Position numbers and translations under genes: made by a program | Part shown: in pieces, positions 1 through 11,139 of the stretch | How positions within the stretch are numbered: the first letter of the stretch is position 1 | How the letters are laid out: the number at the start of each line of letters is the position of its first letter | Origin: Saccoglossus kowalevskii | Taxonomy: Eukaryota > Hemichordata > Enteropneusta > Harrimaniidae | Direction of reading: 5' to 3' | Length of the DNA: 19,153 bases | Assembly (NCBI RefSeq): GCF_000003605.2 | Contig: NW_003109112.1 | Location: 62,656 to 81,808, forward strand | Notes under the pieces: generated by a model | Database searches by the model: none | Told to the model about the DNA's origin: nothing | What the model saw: the letters and a program-made list of their open reading frames with translations, nothing else

Positions 1-1301
1 CCTTGGTTCGAGCCCAACAAGACGATTGACATGGTCTTGGCTACATGCCATAGCAAACTTGGCATCAACCATACGTTCAATTGATAATTGATCACCGTGA
101 CATACAACGTTATAGAGGGGTTTTCCATTTTGTGATGGTACATACTGTCCAAGATGTCGCATTATCTCAATCACACCTTTGCTGGAGGAAGGGTTGGCTT
201 TTATTATACCAAGGTTAACCTGAAAAACGCAAATATATCAATATCCAGAGTAAGTATATAACAAATGACTTGGACATGGTTATAAATTTAAATCATATAC
301 CATCATGCTATATTCAGAGAAACCATCCGATTTATCGTTTGGACTGTTAATATATTACTGTACATTTCGGCCGTAGTATGGTGCTAATTTTCATTGACCT
401 ATTTCAAAACATTACACTTTATATTGGTTTAAAGACTTAAGTTTAGACTATAGTTAGAAATGTGTCAACGTGGGTATTTAGTGTGAAATGAGTGGAAAGT
501 ATCTATTTTAATTGTCATCATTGTACGACTAACTTTACTGAGACACAACTGAACACCATAGTTTAGTTGTTTAGTTTTGGGTGTGAATATTATGTGATAT
601 TGGGACTTACAATCTCACTCTTTAATCGTGATTCAGAAGAGTACTTGTGCGATATATGCCATTATATTTGTGTGTCCTTTAAACACTCAAAGTTGCGCAC
701 AAGAATACGCTGAAATTGATGTGATTGATAGCAACATCTATGAAAGTAGACTTCTGTAAATGGTCAAATAATATTAAAATTAGCAGATGAACCAAGTATG
801 CAATATTCTTCAATATAACAAATGTTGAATGAGAAAATAATCATGGCTTTAAATATAGGTTGATAAATGTAAATTAGAACCATATAAAGAATTATCGAAA
901 TACATACCTGTTTGTCTGTTTTCTCTACTACCGGTTGCATTGATGCCGTAACTTTTGGTGGAAGTTGAAAAACCACTTGTTTGGCAGACGTTGCCCCTGA
1001 AGCCTCTTCTTCGCTGGATTTTCTTTTAAATCCAACACAGGGAGAAAAACATCGTTCGCGAAGCTCGTCTTTAACACATTGAGCCTTTTTTTCTTAGTTT
1101 GCCAAACCTACAGATTAGACTGTAATATGTTTGGCAAACAAAACCACCATTTTGTGGTTCCTTGAACAATTCAACTACAATGTCATAAACAGTGAAATTG
1201 CAACAAACATTTGTGCCAACTCCATATCGTTTCAAACTTTGATTTCGTTTCTGAAACGGTTGGTTGCAATGAACACACGTTATTGACCCAATACCGGACA
1301 T
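1..1301 (-). CDS. DUF6589-like protein, 5' part of a spliced gene, one frameshift, partial
   Basis: Exon 1 starts at the ATG at 1301-1299 and ends at 908. Exon 2 is 219-1 and is cut by the window edge. Exon 1 encodes a Cys-rich N-terminus (CVHC at residues 9-12, CC at 33-34, VCQTY at 55-59) followed by a basic KLRKK stretch and an acidic, Ser-rich linker. Exon 2 is open throughout (73 codons) and contains VCHGDQLSIERMVDAK, the HGDQL-type motif I associate with DUF6589 proteins of invertebrates and fungi. Both exons join in phase 0. The frame breaks at seven T (A on this strand) at 1086-1092: one base fewer keeps the frame open from the ATG to the splice donor. The fourth Cys of the presumed zinc site is Tyr. 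Family members as I remember them have more sequence between these two parts, so an internal deletion is possible. The molecular function is unknown. Family assignment is from memory of motifs. Confidence 0.68.
220..907 (-). other. Intron of the DUF6589-like gene (GT-AG)
   Basis: Read on the minus strand, the donor is CAG followed by GTATGT (907 downward). The acceptor is a T-rich tract, TTTGCGTTTTTCAG, ending at 220, followed by the exon base G at 219. Both junctions are in phase 0 and the protein reads through without a gap. The intron is AT-rich, 688 bases long, and holds no recognisable coding sequence or repeat. Confidence 0.75.
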
Positions 1302-2719
1302 GTTGTGTACATTCTCGGGGAATCCCTAACCGCATTACCTAATGACAACAACGTGACGCCATATTGATCATGTGATACCGACCTTGTCCAGTGTGTGTAA
1401 GATGGCGACAAACTGTGTTTTAGAGTGACAGTCCAAGAATACTCGGGTGAATGGGCTTTATTTGAAATTATTAAGTTTCAATCCTTACTGTGGCGAGTAT
1501 TTAATAAATGTACAATCTATCGACCTTAGTATGGAGTCGTTTTTCACAAGACATTGTCTGATTTTTAATCGTTTATTTGCGCAATGGTTTCATTGCGGCG
1601 TCAACATGGACGGTACTCTATGGCTGTCACCATAGCTCTACTGTGTCGACAATACCATACAAATTTCAAGTACGTTTATTATAACATCAGATCGACACAA
1701 GCAGATCTATGGACCTACAGCTAGGTAACACAGCCACTGGAAAAAAAATCATTGATTTGGGTGTTCTCATCTGCGGATTTTATCGAATTATAGCTATCCC
1801 ATTCCTTTATTTTTTTGGTTTCCAATAGCCTTACACATTTGTATTCCCCTACACATGTTAAAACAGACCTTGAAGGGAAAACAAATCAATTGTGTCGAAT
1901 AAACCAGCTTGAAAGTATTTGCTTTGACTTCATGGACGTTTTCTAGGAGTTTAATTTTTTTCAAAATACAAGGTCGTTAACAAAAAATAACGTATACTTA
2001 TTGTCGTCGGATCAAATTTTAACAGCTTTAAGAAAAACTCGAATGTGTCCAGACAAACTATTTCGTGGATTATTTACCAACGTGTTGTGGTTTGAGTTGG
2101 TGGCAATGCGACTAAAACAGAAATTAAAAATCAGCACACTCCTTTTTAAAACGCATTGCTTGAATAAAACTGACAAGACACATTCAATTTACCAGTGTAT
2201 TGAACTACTAGGTAAAGTAAAAAAAACTTCTTATCACCAGCAGTAATTTTTTACCATTGATTGGGTAATGCGTCGTAGAATGCAGATACGGGCATGAAAC
2301 ACACATTTTAAAAAAGTTTGAAGTCTGGCGATTCAAAAAATATATCCTTTCCTGAGTCTTTTTTTTATACATTTAGTCACAATTAGAAGATGAAAACAAG
2401 TATGCAAACAATAGTCCCGCTACCTTATCGACACATCTTCCCGAAACTTCTAGGCTCTTTCTATTGCACTTTATCTGTTATTATTGATATTTGCACCAAT
2501 CGATATGTTTACCTATATTAATATAGTTGAATTTTAATGATTGAGGTAACAAAAACAATAAAGCAAACACAATAAATTAGCATCTGTTTGATTATATATG
2601 GCAAATATGAATCGTCTATATTATCTAACAGATCCTCTACTTCTGAATAAAATATTTTCAATTCAACAAAATCATTATAGTCATAAGAAAACAAACCAGG
2701 AAAGTAATCAATATTGGAC
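1302..2719. other. Intergenic, no gene recognised; possible promoter zone near 1320-1410
   Basis: No reading frame here resembles a known family. The first 110 bases lie just upstream of the minus-strand gene start. They contain ACGTGACGCCATATTG (about 1351-1366) and AAGATGGCGAC (about 1399-1409), whose ATGGCG cores resemble YY1-type promoter motifs, plus a TGACG half-site. This is only suggestive. The rest is AT-rich with short random frames such as 1447-1635 and 2001-2246. Confidence 0.4.
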
Positions 2720-2990
2720 GATGTATAATCTCTTTTTCTGCATCGTTGTTAGTAGCAGAGTCTGATAATTTATGGCTTTCATTGTAAGAATTGACGCGGA
2801 TTTATAAGATATTATTACTCGTTCAAGTTTAGAATTTCTGAAATGACTAAGAGCGCGAACAACTTTGAATTATGTCTGACGACACTCATTATTATACCAA
2901 CCATGTGTCGTATTATGTTTACGCTTTAAATTGGAAGGCTTCATCTTAGTCGTTTCAGAAAAAAATAACATAACATTATCAATTACAATC
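2720..2990 (-). pseudogene. Weak non-LTR retrotransposon fragment, endonuclease-to-RT linker
   Basis: On the minus strand, around 2908-2877, a frame reads HGWYNNECRQ. It continues past one TAA with FKVVRALSHFRNSKLERV and a Lys/Tyr-rich stretch. A W-Y/F-N-x-E-C box followed by a basic helical region is typical of the linker between the apurinic-type endonuclease and the reverse transcriptase of non-LTR elements, where it often reads WYNxEC or PWFDxxC. Just upstream a frame reads LSEKCYSSIDCN, also of the kind found there. No RT motif follows before the similarity fades. The assignment rests on one short motif and could be chance. Confidence 0.35.
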
Positions 2991-2999
2991 AATACTTGA

Positions 3000-4155
3000 A
3001 TAACACTTTTCTGATAAATTATTAAAATTACTACTTGCAAAGTATTAAAATTTTCGGCATGTAAATCACCCCACTTATTTTTATAATATTTGTTGTTTGT
3101 GTCGACTGCAGCCCCTCAACGTGTGCTGCGAGAAACTGAGTAGGATTTGGAAAATCAAAGGTTAATGTTCGGATTCTGGCCTATTATCGACTCGGCAATT
3201 GCTAAACGAATTACAATTGTCAACCGATTTTAACACGTAATACACCACGTTTGCACTTCGATAGTTACACATGTAAATCCTCCACTTCAATTACCTTCGC
3301 CAATGCACCCATTAGCTATTTCATACCAGTGTCTTTACAAAAGTCAAGCAACAAATTCCCACATGGATTCGAAAACCCGTCTTCCGACACACGAGTACAC
3401 GTAGTACACATTTATTGTTACCTGCTTCTACATATTATCACGGTAAAATAATGCCAAATATCGAATTGAAGTTACAACTGGTGCACAATTTAAGCTACAT
3501 AAAATCACAATAAAAAACTTTAATTGTTTAATTGTATAACTTATAGAGAATATAGACGGTCTTATAGAAATAGCACCCACAGAGTCGAAATGAGCTCAAA
3601 TGGCGGTAGTCCAGATTTAACTTTATTGTGTAGCATATTACATATTTATTCGAAAATAGCATCCACCAAAATATTTTTAATTTTTCGAAATCGACATTTG
3701 ATTAATCCCACTGTCACAATATCTACCATGACCATTTTTAATAGTTGTCCATATTAATGTTCGACCCTGCTAACAAACCTTGTTTGGGTATCCAATACAA
3801 CGAGAGGTTTATCAATAGTTTTCAATGGATTATCAAAAAAAGTAACATAGGAATGACTATTGTATATTTCTTTATTAGATAAGGTAGAGAGAGGACATGT
3901 GTTGTTATTATTTTCAACTGAATGACATTTTGATTAATCTAATAGGCACTGAAAGTAGTAATGCTTCCAGAAATAAACAATGTTTTTGAATGCTTTGTCA
4001 CCTGACACGACAACACCAATTCTCGAACCGTCAGTAATGTTGTTAATAATCATTCTAAGTGAGTAGCACAATATACCAAAGATAAATTATTCAGAATGAC
4101 ATTTATATATAGTAATGAGATCACACCGCACCCATGTCTACAAGTGGCGGACAAA
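3000..4155. other. Intergenic, nothing recognised
   Basis: This AT-rich stretch has only short open frames (for example 3251-3451 and 3524-3757 plus, and a start-less frame of about 60 codons near 3770-3950 minus). I could not match any of them to a family. I saw no repeat array or RNA gene. Confidence 0.4.
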
Positions 4156-4159
4156 AATT

Positions 4160-4873
4160 AAAATAAACTGTCTGCTTCGCAAAGAAGTGCATTGTTGCGT
4201 CAATATGGAGAATACATTTGACTCAGTGTCGGGCTCATTCTAAACGTTGGAAAAACAAGACGTCTTTGGATTGGGTCACGTAGCAATCGACCAGATGATT
4301 GTGCTGGTTTAAAATGGCCAAAGACACAAATAAGATCACTGATTACCGTGTTCTTTTATGACACCCGTGATGGTATTTTTCTCGCTCTAAACAAAAAAAA
4401 TATCATAGAACATATCCTACCTCCATGGCCACAGAGCAATATCAAATTATATGGTAAAATTAAAGTAATTAATTCACATGCGTCTGCGAAAATAACCTAC
4501 GTTATTTTTAACTGCCTTTGAGGCTCTAGAGTTGATAAAATTAAGCAATAGTATGATTGGTGACAACCGTCAAGGTGGTATCAGAATGCTTGATGTTTTT
4601 TTGATGGATCACGCGACTATTGGGTAGTAATTAGACAGATAAGGTTCCATCATGGAAATGTATCCCGTTATTCTACCTTCAAAAAGCAAACATAGAAAAC
4701 CTTTTCTGATGATTTTTTTTTATTTTAAGCACTACCCTGAAATTTTAAACCTACATGTCTTCTACAAAAATGAAATTATAGCTTGGCACGCAGCTGGAGG
4801 TGGAGGTGATACCACAATAAATATAAATAACACCAAATATATTATTGGTAAATCAACCTACTGTGAAATTTAG
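4160..4873 (+). pseudogene. L1/Tx1-like non-LTR reverse transcriptase, C-terminal fragment
   Basis: Several plus-strand frames read consecutively like the thumb and C-terminal region of an L1/Tx1-type ORF2 protein. The longest, 4231-4518, starts GLILNVGKTRRLWIGS, then has GLKWPK and ends near LYGKIKVINSHASAKITYV, which fits the family pattern of N-KT-WIGS, GLKW and L-LYGKI-VINSLALSK. A second frame (4532-4627) has MIGDNRQGGIRMLDVF, the GG-M-D box. A third (4634-4708) has VPSWKCIPLFYL. The fourth, inside the open frame 4652-4873, has YPEILNLHVFYKNEIIAWH. Upstream, FDSVS at about 4216-4230 joins the first frame after a one-base loss. The YxDD motif and everything 5' of it are missing. At least four frame changes mark it as a dead fragment. 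Confidence 0.75.
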
Positions 4874-5842
4874 AAATGTAAAGCAAATTGGATGCATGAA
4901 ATGTTCATGTTAATCAACACGTTACCGAAACAGTGGCTCAATATACCACTACATTACATACATACATTACGAGATTATGCCCTGTCAGTGTGAAATTTAT
5001 CGCACTTTGGATAACAAATAATGGAACAGGTTTTAGTATCACAGAACGTAATTGGACAAAAGTCGAACTAAGACGAGATAAGAATCACTGATTATGTACC
5101 ATATATATAAAATATGTTTTTGAAATGCAGTGCCTCACCCCCTTTGGCCGATTTTCCATCGACGGAGCTATTCACGTCCCAAATTTTGGTTCTCCGGGCG
5201 TAATAAATTCCCTATCTAACCGCTGGACTGAATTAGCTATACTAAGAAGAATTCATAGAAGATTGGGCGAAATTGGTCGTTTTTGGCCCCAACGTGTTTT
5301 TGCTCGGAAACGCAAGGTTGCTCGGATCGAACGGTTTCTATTGTTTCGAGTATGTTGTGTGTCTAGAAACATAACAACTTTGTGTTTTGGTGAATATAGA
5401 ACATGCTGTGTTCAAATAAAGAATTTTGGTATGCAAATCGAACAATTTTAATAGCTCCTTATTGTAACGTCTCCCATATAAATAGTCATCTACTCCCCAT
5501 AATTTGACAATGGTACTAGCCCGGAATTAACTTTCATTTCAGAGCGTCTTTGATTGTAGCAATGTTTACGCCACTGTACAAAAATACGCACACTCGCGAA
5601 TTTGACAACACTCAAGCTGAGTAGAATGAGCTAGGTCTGAAGTGTTTTATCCTAAATTTGTAGGAGATACATTTGGCGCGAAGATATCCAAAATTCAGTT
5701 TTTTGGGCTGTTGCTATGGCAATGGTGGGCCGCAACATTTTTGCAGATTTTTCCTAATAACTAGGGTGAAGGTGTGACCTACCTGCAAAGTTTGTGCGAA
5801 ATCGGCCAAGCCAAAAAAAATCACAGAAGAAAACATAACAAA

Positions 5843-5922
5843 AGTGATTTTAAGGGCAATTAAAGTGGAGCGGATCGCCATAAGTGATTTTAAAGGTAAT
5901 CCTAGCGGAGCGGATGGCCAAT
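5843..5922. repeat. Two-copy 40-bp imperfect tandem repeat
   Basis: Unit 1 (5843-5882) and unit 2 (5883-5922) both begin AGTGATTTTA and share GGAGCGGAT. By eye they match at about 31 of 40 positions without gaps. A further AGTGA at 5923 looks like the start of a third unit. The units are GC-richer than their surroundings. No function is evident. Confidence 0.8.
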
Positions 5923-6939
5923 AGTGAACACAAATTTTCGTAAATATTAAAGAAAAATAAACTATGTTACATATTCTACCATGTATCTATGCGATTTAGG
6001 GGAACTAGCCACAAAATCTGACTGCTTATTCTTAACACTGATATCTAACTCGGTATTGGCAGGGTCATTAAAAACGTACAAACTGTCCTCGACTGTTTGG
6101 AGTGTTAGTTTGATACGCGTCACCAGGGTATTCTGGATATGTCAGCTATCGATCGTTCTTGCAATTCTACTTCCTCTTTAGTGATGCTCATTTTGAGTGT
6201 TGCTTATGAACTGGTAACTAGGCATTCATTGCACTTACTTTTATATAAAGTAGCACACAGTTGTATATCTGTGAGAAATGTAGAGAAATTGGGATCTAAT
6301 GACAATATGTATTTGTTGATTCTTGCACCATGCTTCAAATTACGTAATCCTATTTTCAGCAGTTTATGAAACCGATAAAACCTGTTACAAAGCAGTTATA
6401 TGATTTAAACTTGTATGGAAAACATGTTACACATGTAGTATCATTTAATCCAGCATGTTTTTCAAATATTACACAAGACAGATTTAGGGATTTAATTATT
6501 TTTAAATATTTTTATTTACATCACTTGTAGCTTAAGTGGCTTTCGCGGTAAGTCGGTTTCGTATCGGGTGGTTTTAAAATTTTATGTTTCTTTAACAACT
6601 GTTGCTATTCTGGGAATACCCTCCTTAGAAGCTGTTAATTTTCCCTTATGATTTGTACAGTTGCTCTGGCAGGAGTTCCAAAATAAGACCCATGCTCTGA
6701 TAATGCCCCTAGTTTCTAAAACGAATAAACATTTGACCATTTATAATGGGGCTTTGCATCATGTATTTTTTTTATACTGCTCAGTAATATACTGTTATTA
6801 ATGATTTTATTGGTGTTGCAAAGCATAGTTGATTATTCTTTATTGAACTTAATAATCCCCATAACAATTTTCCAATATAGATAAATTATAGTACAAAACA
6901 AATGTATAACTCATTCTCAAGAATGAAATAAAGAAATGC

Positions 6940-6957
6940 ATATATATATATATATAT
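6940..6957. repeat. (TA)n microsatellite
   Basis: About nine alternating A/T dinucleotides are flanked by GCA on the left and TTGC on the right. The tract is self-complementary. Confidence 0.85.
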
Positions 6958-8109
6958 TGCATACAACTAATTAAAATTTAAAGAAATTGCAATATAAAAT
7001 ATTCCATTAATAACACTTCTCAGAGGCATATTTCGCGGTCAGTGTTATTGACGAAAATATTAGTTCACAATTTTATAAATCGGCTTGGCAATTCCCAACA
7101 ACTAGATATAATGTGTACATATTTTAATACATAATGGTACACTAACAAAAATTAAATAATAATTATTTCATAATTTATTATATAATCTGGACAAAAGAAA
7201 TCCATATTTTACCTTGCTAGAATGATGCTAGTAACTTCATGTGGGAATTCTAAAAACTTAGATTTGAAGTTCACAACTGGCGATTTAGCAATATTAAGGA
7301 TTGTCAACGTGTCAATGTTGGCTGCAGGATTTTGTAAAAAAAATATTGCATTCACTGCCATTTATTTTATAAGTACCTTTTATATATATACCGTATGGTC
7401 CATAGTATATTTTTCTTACCGACTTGACTACATTGTGTACTTGACGTTTTCCAGTACTGTATTCTCCAGCATAATTTTCGGTTTATTTTGTAGGCATAAA
7501 ATTGTAATGTCAATTTCAAAAATTTATGTAATTAAAGTCTAAGAAAAGGAATCTTGTGAATTAATTTTACCTCAACTTGGAAACAGTGTAGATTTAGTAT
7601 GTATATAGGGTATATATTTTAAGTTTCTGCTCTTGAAAAGGGGTATAGTTTCACAAAAATAAGTACATGTTTAGAGGTAGTTTTGAAAAACTATACTTCA
7701 GCATGGGTACCATGTCTGACTCAGAGTAACCACCCCCCCCTCCCGTGTGTGACGATGCTATCTTCAGGCCTAAGTGATTCAAACTCCCATATTAGAACTT
7801 ACTTATTTGTCAGTATCTGACTGTTATATACAACATGTCAGAATAGTAAAAAAGCTAAAAGTCAGTTGCCCGTGCCAGGAGAACTGCAGAACCAATATAA
7901 TCTGTCTGCCGTCGCCGTTCACAGCAGCGATAATTGATTTGATGTGAGAATGAAGAAATAAAAGGATGTTTGAAATTTTCTGGTTTGGTTCAAGGAAAAT
8001 AGTTCGTCTGAGCTAATCTAGTCCAAGAACCAACTTATTGTATAATATTATGGTAATAAAACTGGTTAAATGATTAAATAATGATGAAAACAATTCAATT
8101 AAAATGGAG

Positions 8110-9780
8110 TTAGGTAGGTAGGACATCCAAGAATAGTAATATACAACTTATAGAAGGAGGAAATTAAGGAAAATAACAAATCTGATGTGTAAAAAAACAT
8201 ATTGGAAAGGTAAAAGGTTTAATTCTGTAGTAGGTAGTGCTTTAATGTGTTTTTAAAGTGTGTTCTATTATAGGATATTTTAAGGGAGGCTTGGAGTTCC
8301 AATGTTTAACAGATGCAAATTTTAGATTATGCTGAGAAATGGTCAGATTAACTTTTGGAATTGAAGATTGCTTTGGAATATTGACTTCGTCGGACAGCTA
8401 TGAGACAGATCATTAAAGCTCAGATTATTGGCAATTATTGTGCGGATTATTGTGTTTAAGGTCAAATATAAATAGACAAATGTGAAGTTTGCAAAGTTTA
8501 TAAATATCTAGTATGCCGAGTTGATGAAAGATATGTGCAGAAGGTGCACAAAAGTCTGAAAATGTGTTTAGTCGAGCTACTTTTTTTTAAACGAAGTATT
8601 GGTTCCAGCAATGTAGGACATGTATTTCCCAAAATTTCAATACAGTAGGTTAAATGTGTCAGAATTAGTGTGTTATATAGAAGGATTAGTATTGATTTAG
8701 GGACATAGTGGCGAATGCGAGAAATTATGCCTACTTTGGGGCTGATAATTTTCTTAACTTTTTCAATGTGAGTTTTACATATCATTGATGGATCAATGCT
8801 TACCGCTAAGTAGGTGACAGAAGGTACGCCCTCTACAGGCGAACCATCAACGTCTAGGCAACCTTCCAACTGGGTAGATTTTTGTGGAGTTTTCATGATC
8901 ATATAATTAGTTTTTTCCACACTTATTGTAAGTTTATTAGCTTGACACATTTAACGACTTCACTGAAATCTTTATTAATATCAGTAAGGTTATTAATTTT
9001 ATTAGGGTTCAAGAATTTAAATAAGTTTGTGTCATCAGCAAATAGACGGAAATCAAAACGGTTAGATGCATGGTTAATGTCGTTAATGTAGAGAAGAAAA
9101 AGAAGAGGACCTAAAATTGACCCCAGGGGAATTCCACAACCGACCCGCTTTAGTGATGACAAAGTCCCATTGATGTTAAAAGTTTGGTACCAAAGCAGTG
9201 AAAGACCCGCAATCCCATAGTGTTCCATTTTGTGAAGTAAAATTTGATGGTCTATAGTGTCGAAGGCCTTTTTTAAGTCAATAAAAATGTCAAATGTAAC
9301 AAGGCCTCTATCCATATTGTCTGTAATATCTGATACTAAATCTGCAAGAGCAAGTTTCGTACTGTAAACTTTTCAAAAACCATACTGTGATGGTAATAAA
9401 ATATTACATTTTTCAAGGAATTTGTAAAGCTGCTTTTTTTACCAAGGACTCAAATATTTTGCTAATAACGGGTAGGATAAATATAGGTCTATAATTATTT
9501 ACATGGAATGGTAATTTTTTTTTTTATTTTTAAAAATAGGGGTAATTCTTCCAACTTTGAGTGCATCTGAGAATTTGCCTGTTGTGAAACATGTGCTATA
9601 TGGTAAACAGCGTCCAAAATTAGTCTAGGGTGCGTACAATCATGTCTCACAGCTTTCCGGGGGTCCAAGCGAAGCATTTTATTAATGACGTCATTTTCAT
9701 TAATTGGGTTATATTACTGATTAAAATGATTTGATGCGGACATTTTTGCAGCAAGATTAGGCCCAATAAACAATGAATGC
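8110..9780 (-). mobile_element. 5'-truncated non-LTR retrotransposon, Jockey/CR1/L2-like
   Basis: The reverse transcriptase on the minus strand extends from about 9775 to a natural stop at 8221-8219. A short 3' untranslated tail follows. On the minus strand it reaches CCTACCTACCTA at about 8122-8111, which may be the short microsatellite tail common in this group. Nothing of the endonuclease is seen upstream of about 9780, as expected for a 5'-truncated copy. Target-site duplications were not identified, so both ends are approximate. Clade placement rests on the style of the RT motifs. Confidence 0.85.
8219..9775 (-). pseudogene. Non-LTR reverse transcriptase (ORF2 C-terminal two thirds), frameshifted
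   Basis: Order on the minus strand: IGPNLAAKMSASNHFNQ, a stop, then LDPRKAVRHD (pre-finger region, within 9677-9495); NYRPIFILPVISKIFE (about 9503-9456); a frameshift near 9433-9440; LEKCNILLPSQYGF with a TGA at 9375-9373 where related proteins have Arg or Lys, then STKLALADLVSDI. Next comes the open frame 9315-8923 with motif A FIDLKKAFDTIDH (Asp at 9279-9277), a changed motif B GIPLGS (GVPQGS is usual) and motif C FADD (Asp codons at 9036-9031). The thumb (8950-8498) has NKLTISVEKTNYMI and THLTYCIEILG. A run of eight T at 8581-8588 shifts the frame. The proper frame continues as FSDFCAPSAHIFHQLGILD and later VKHWNS, ending in HYLLQN and TAA at 8221-8219. About a dozen residues are missing after LLWYQ. 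It is not functional. Confidence 0.93.
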
Positions 9781-9784
9781 AGCT

Positions 9785-11130
9785 ATCCCATCCAGCAATC
9801 GAATCATCAATATTTATGATTTATGCAACTGATATTTCAATCTATTTGCTTAGTGGTCTGAAAGTGAATGTTGTCAAGTTTGAGAGTGTGTTTATACATC
9901 TTGAACATTCAACAACGTGTTGAACAGGAAGTCCATCTTGGACAGAGTACAGTAGATGTTTCAGTAACTTAAAAATTGTTATGCACATCAAAAACCTTTA
10001 TTGAAACAGAACATGTTATATATTCACCAAAAAACAATGTTGCAATGATCTAGACATACAGCGAATAGAAAACAAAAGAAATCAACCGATCCTTTGCTTT
10101 TTGGGCGAAAAAAGGTCGAGGTCAAAAATAGGATAGGTTATTTTTTAAAGGCGCCAAGAGAAGCAAAATTTGGGAAGTGAATCACATTGGCGACGAAAAA
10201 TCAGTGATATCCGGATAACCACAGTCCCTGTGTAATAACCAAGGGGCGAGAGACTATTTACCGCGATGATAGCTAATGTAATTTCGACCTAATCGATATT
10301 TGCAAGATTCCGGTGAAACACGGTTACCAGTGAAGACCAAAACCACACAAACGGTTGTGAATTTTTACGGAGGTGTCATGGATTTGTTTCACTGTGTCTA
10401 GATACCGACTTGATAGCTGGGTTCTAGTGAATAGCTGGTTGATATGTTTCGACACTTGCCCGTAACCTGTCATCATTTAAGCTTATGCAACGTACTAGGC
10501 GGTAGTCGAGTCAGTGATTGGAACTAATTATGATATAAACGTTGCCATCCCGACTGCTATTCCTGACAGTTTGGTATGGTACTCTATTAATATAGCGGCC
10601 AATTAATCATATATATATGACGTGTTGAATACTTCGTGTGATTGGCTACATGAGTGGAGGTCACGCCTCAAGATCTTGAACTTCTATGTAATACGTTACG
10701 ATTTTGAGAAGTGAGTAACTTGGGGAGTCTTGAGGAGCATTGGTGTGTCTCCATGTGGCGCCGAGACGAGACGTTGACACAAATTCAATCTGTGTGTATC
10801 TTTGCTTGGTCGGAAGGTTGCTAACGAATCGATTCCCTGATACCTGACGTAACGTTTAAGAACACGATAATTCAGCCGTATAAGAGGACATGGATTCTGC
10901 CGAGAACAATTCTTTATGGTGTAATTCACTCTGGCGTGGGCAAACGTTAAAGTCAAGGATTAAAAATAGCGACAAAACACTGTTATGCTAATTAGCTTTT
11001 TTGACGACGACGTTTTTCTCGGCGATAGCTACATAAATTTGAACCAAAACGTTATCGGCAAGACTCATAAGACGACAGAGACAACCACCAAAACGTAGTT
11101 GGAGGCAAATAAACTGGTTGTGGCGAGAAA
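9785..11130. other. Unassigned stretch between the non-LTR copy and the gag-like region
   Basis: No coding match was found. The open frame at 10696-10956 (minus) resembles nothing I know. Compared with the left half of the window it is somewhat richer in C and G, with elements such as AGGCGCCAAGAG (about 10149), inverted CCAAT boxes (GATTGGCTAC near 10640) and a CATATATATATG tract near 10610. It precedes the gag of the tyrosine-recombinase element, so part of it may be that element's left terminal region. I could not show a terminal repeat. Confidence 0.35.
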
Positions 11131-11139
11131 AAAATACCG

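Larger units (their letters stand above)
4874..8105. other. Long stretch without a recognised gene
   Basis: Two open frames of just over 100 codons occur: 5125-5451 (Arg-rich, no motif seen) and 7222-7542 (aromatic and hydrophobic, AT-driven). Neither matches a family I know, and neither has splice or promoter context, so I do not call them genes. The stretch also holds a 40-bp tandem duplication at 5843-5922, a TA microsatellite at 6940-6957, an RFX-box-like palindrome at 5710-5723 and an eight-C run at 7733-7740. Some of it may be unrecognised old repeat DNA. Confidence 0.4.

Noticed and set aside
5125-5451. 108-codon plus-strand open frame, Arg-rich
   Set aside because: No family motif, no splice or promoter context; kept only as a note in the intergenic entry.
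6366-6530. 52-codon frame ending in FRDLIIFKYFYLHHL, slightly like a piggyBac transposase segment
   Set aside because: Only a few residues resemble the R-F-x-F box and nothing around it supports a transposase.
7222-7542. 106-codon frame with hydrophobic stretches
   Set aside because: Aromatic and hydrophobic content is what AT-rich DNA gives by chance; no recognised membrane family.
8882-9091. Plus-strand frame of 69 codons
   Set aside because: Antisense shadow of the reverse transcriptase.
10696-10956. 86-codon minus-strand frame before gag
   Set aside because: No recognisable motif; composition and context do not favour coding.
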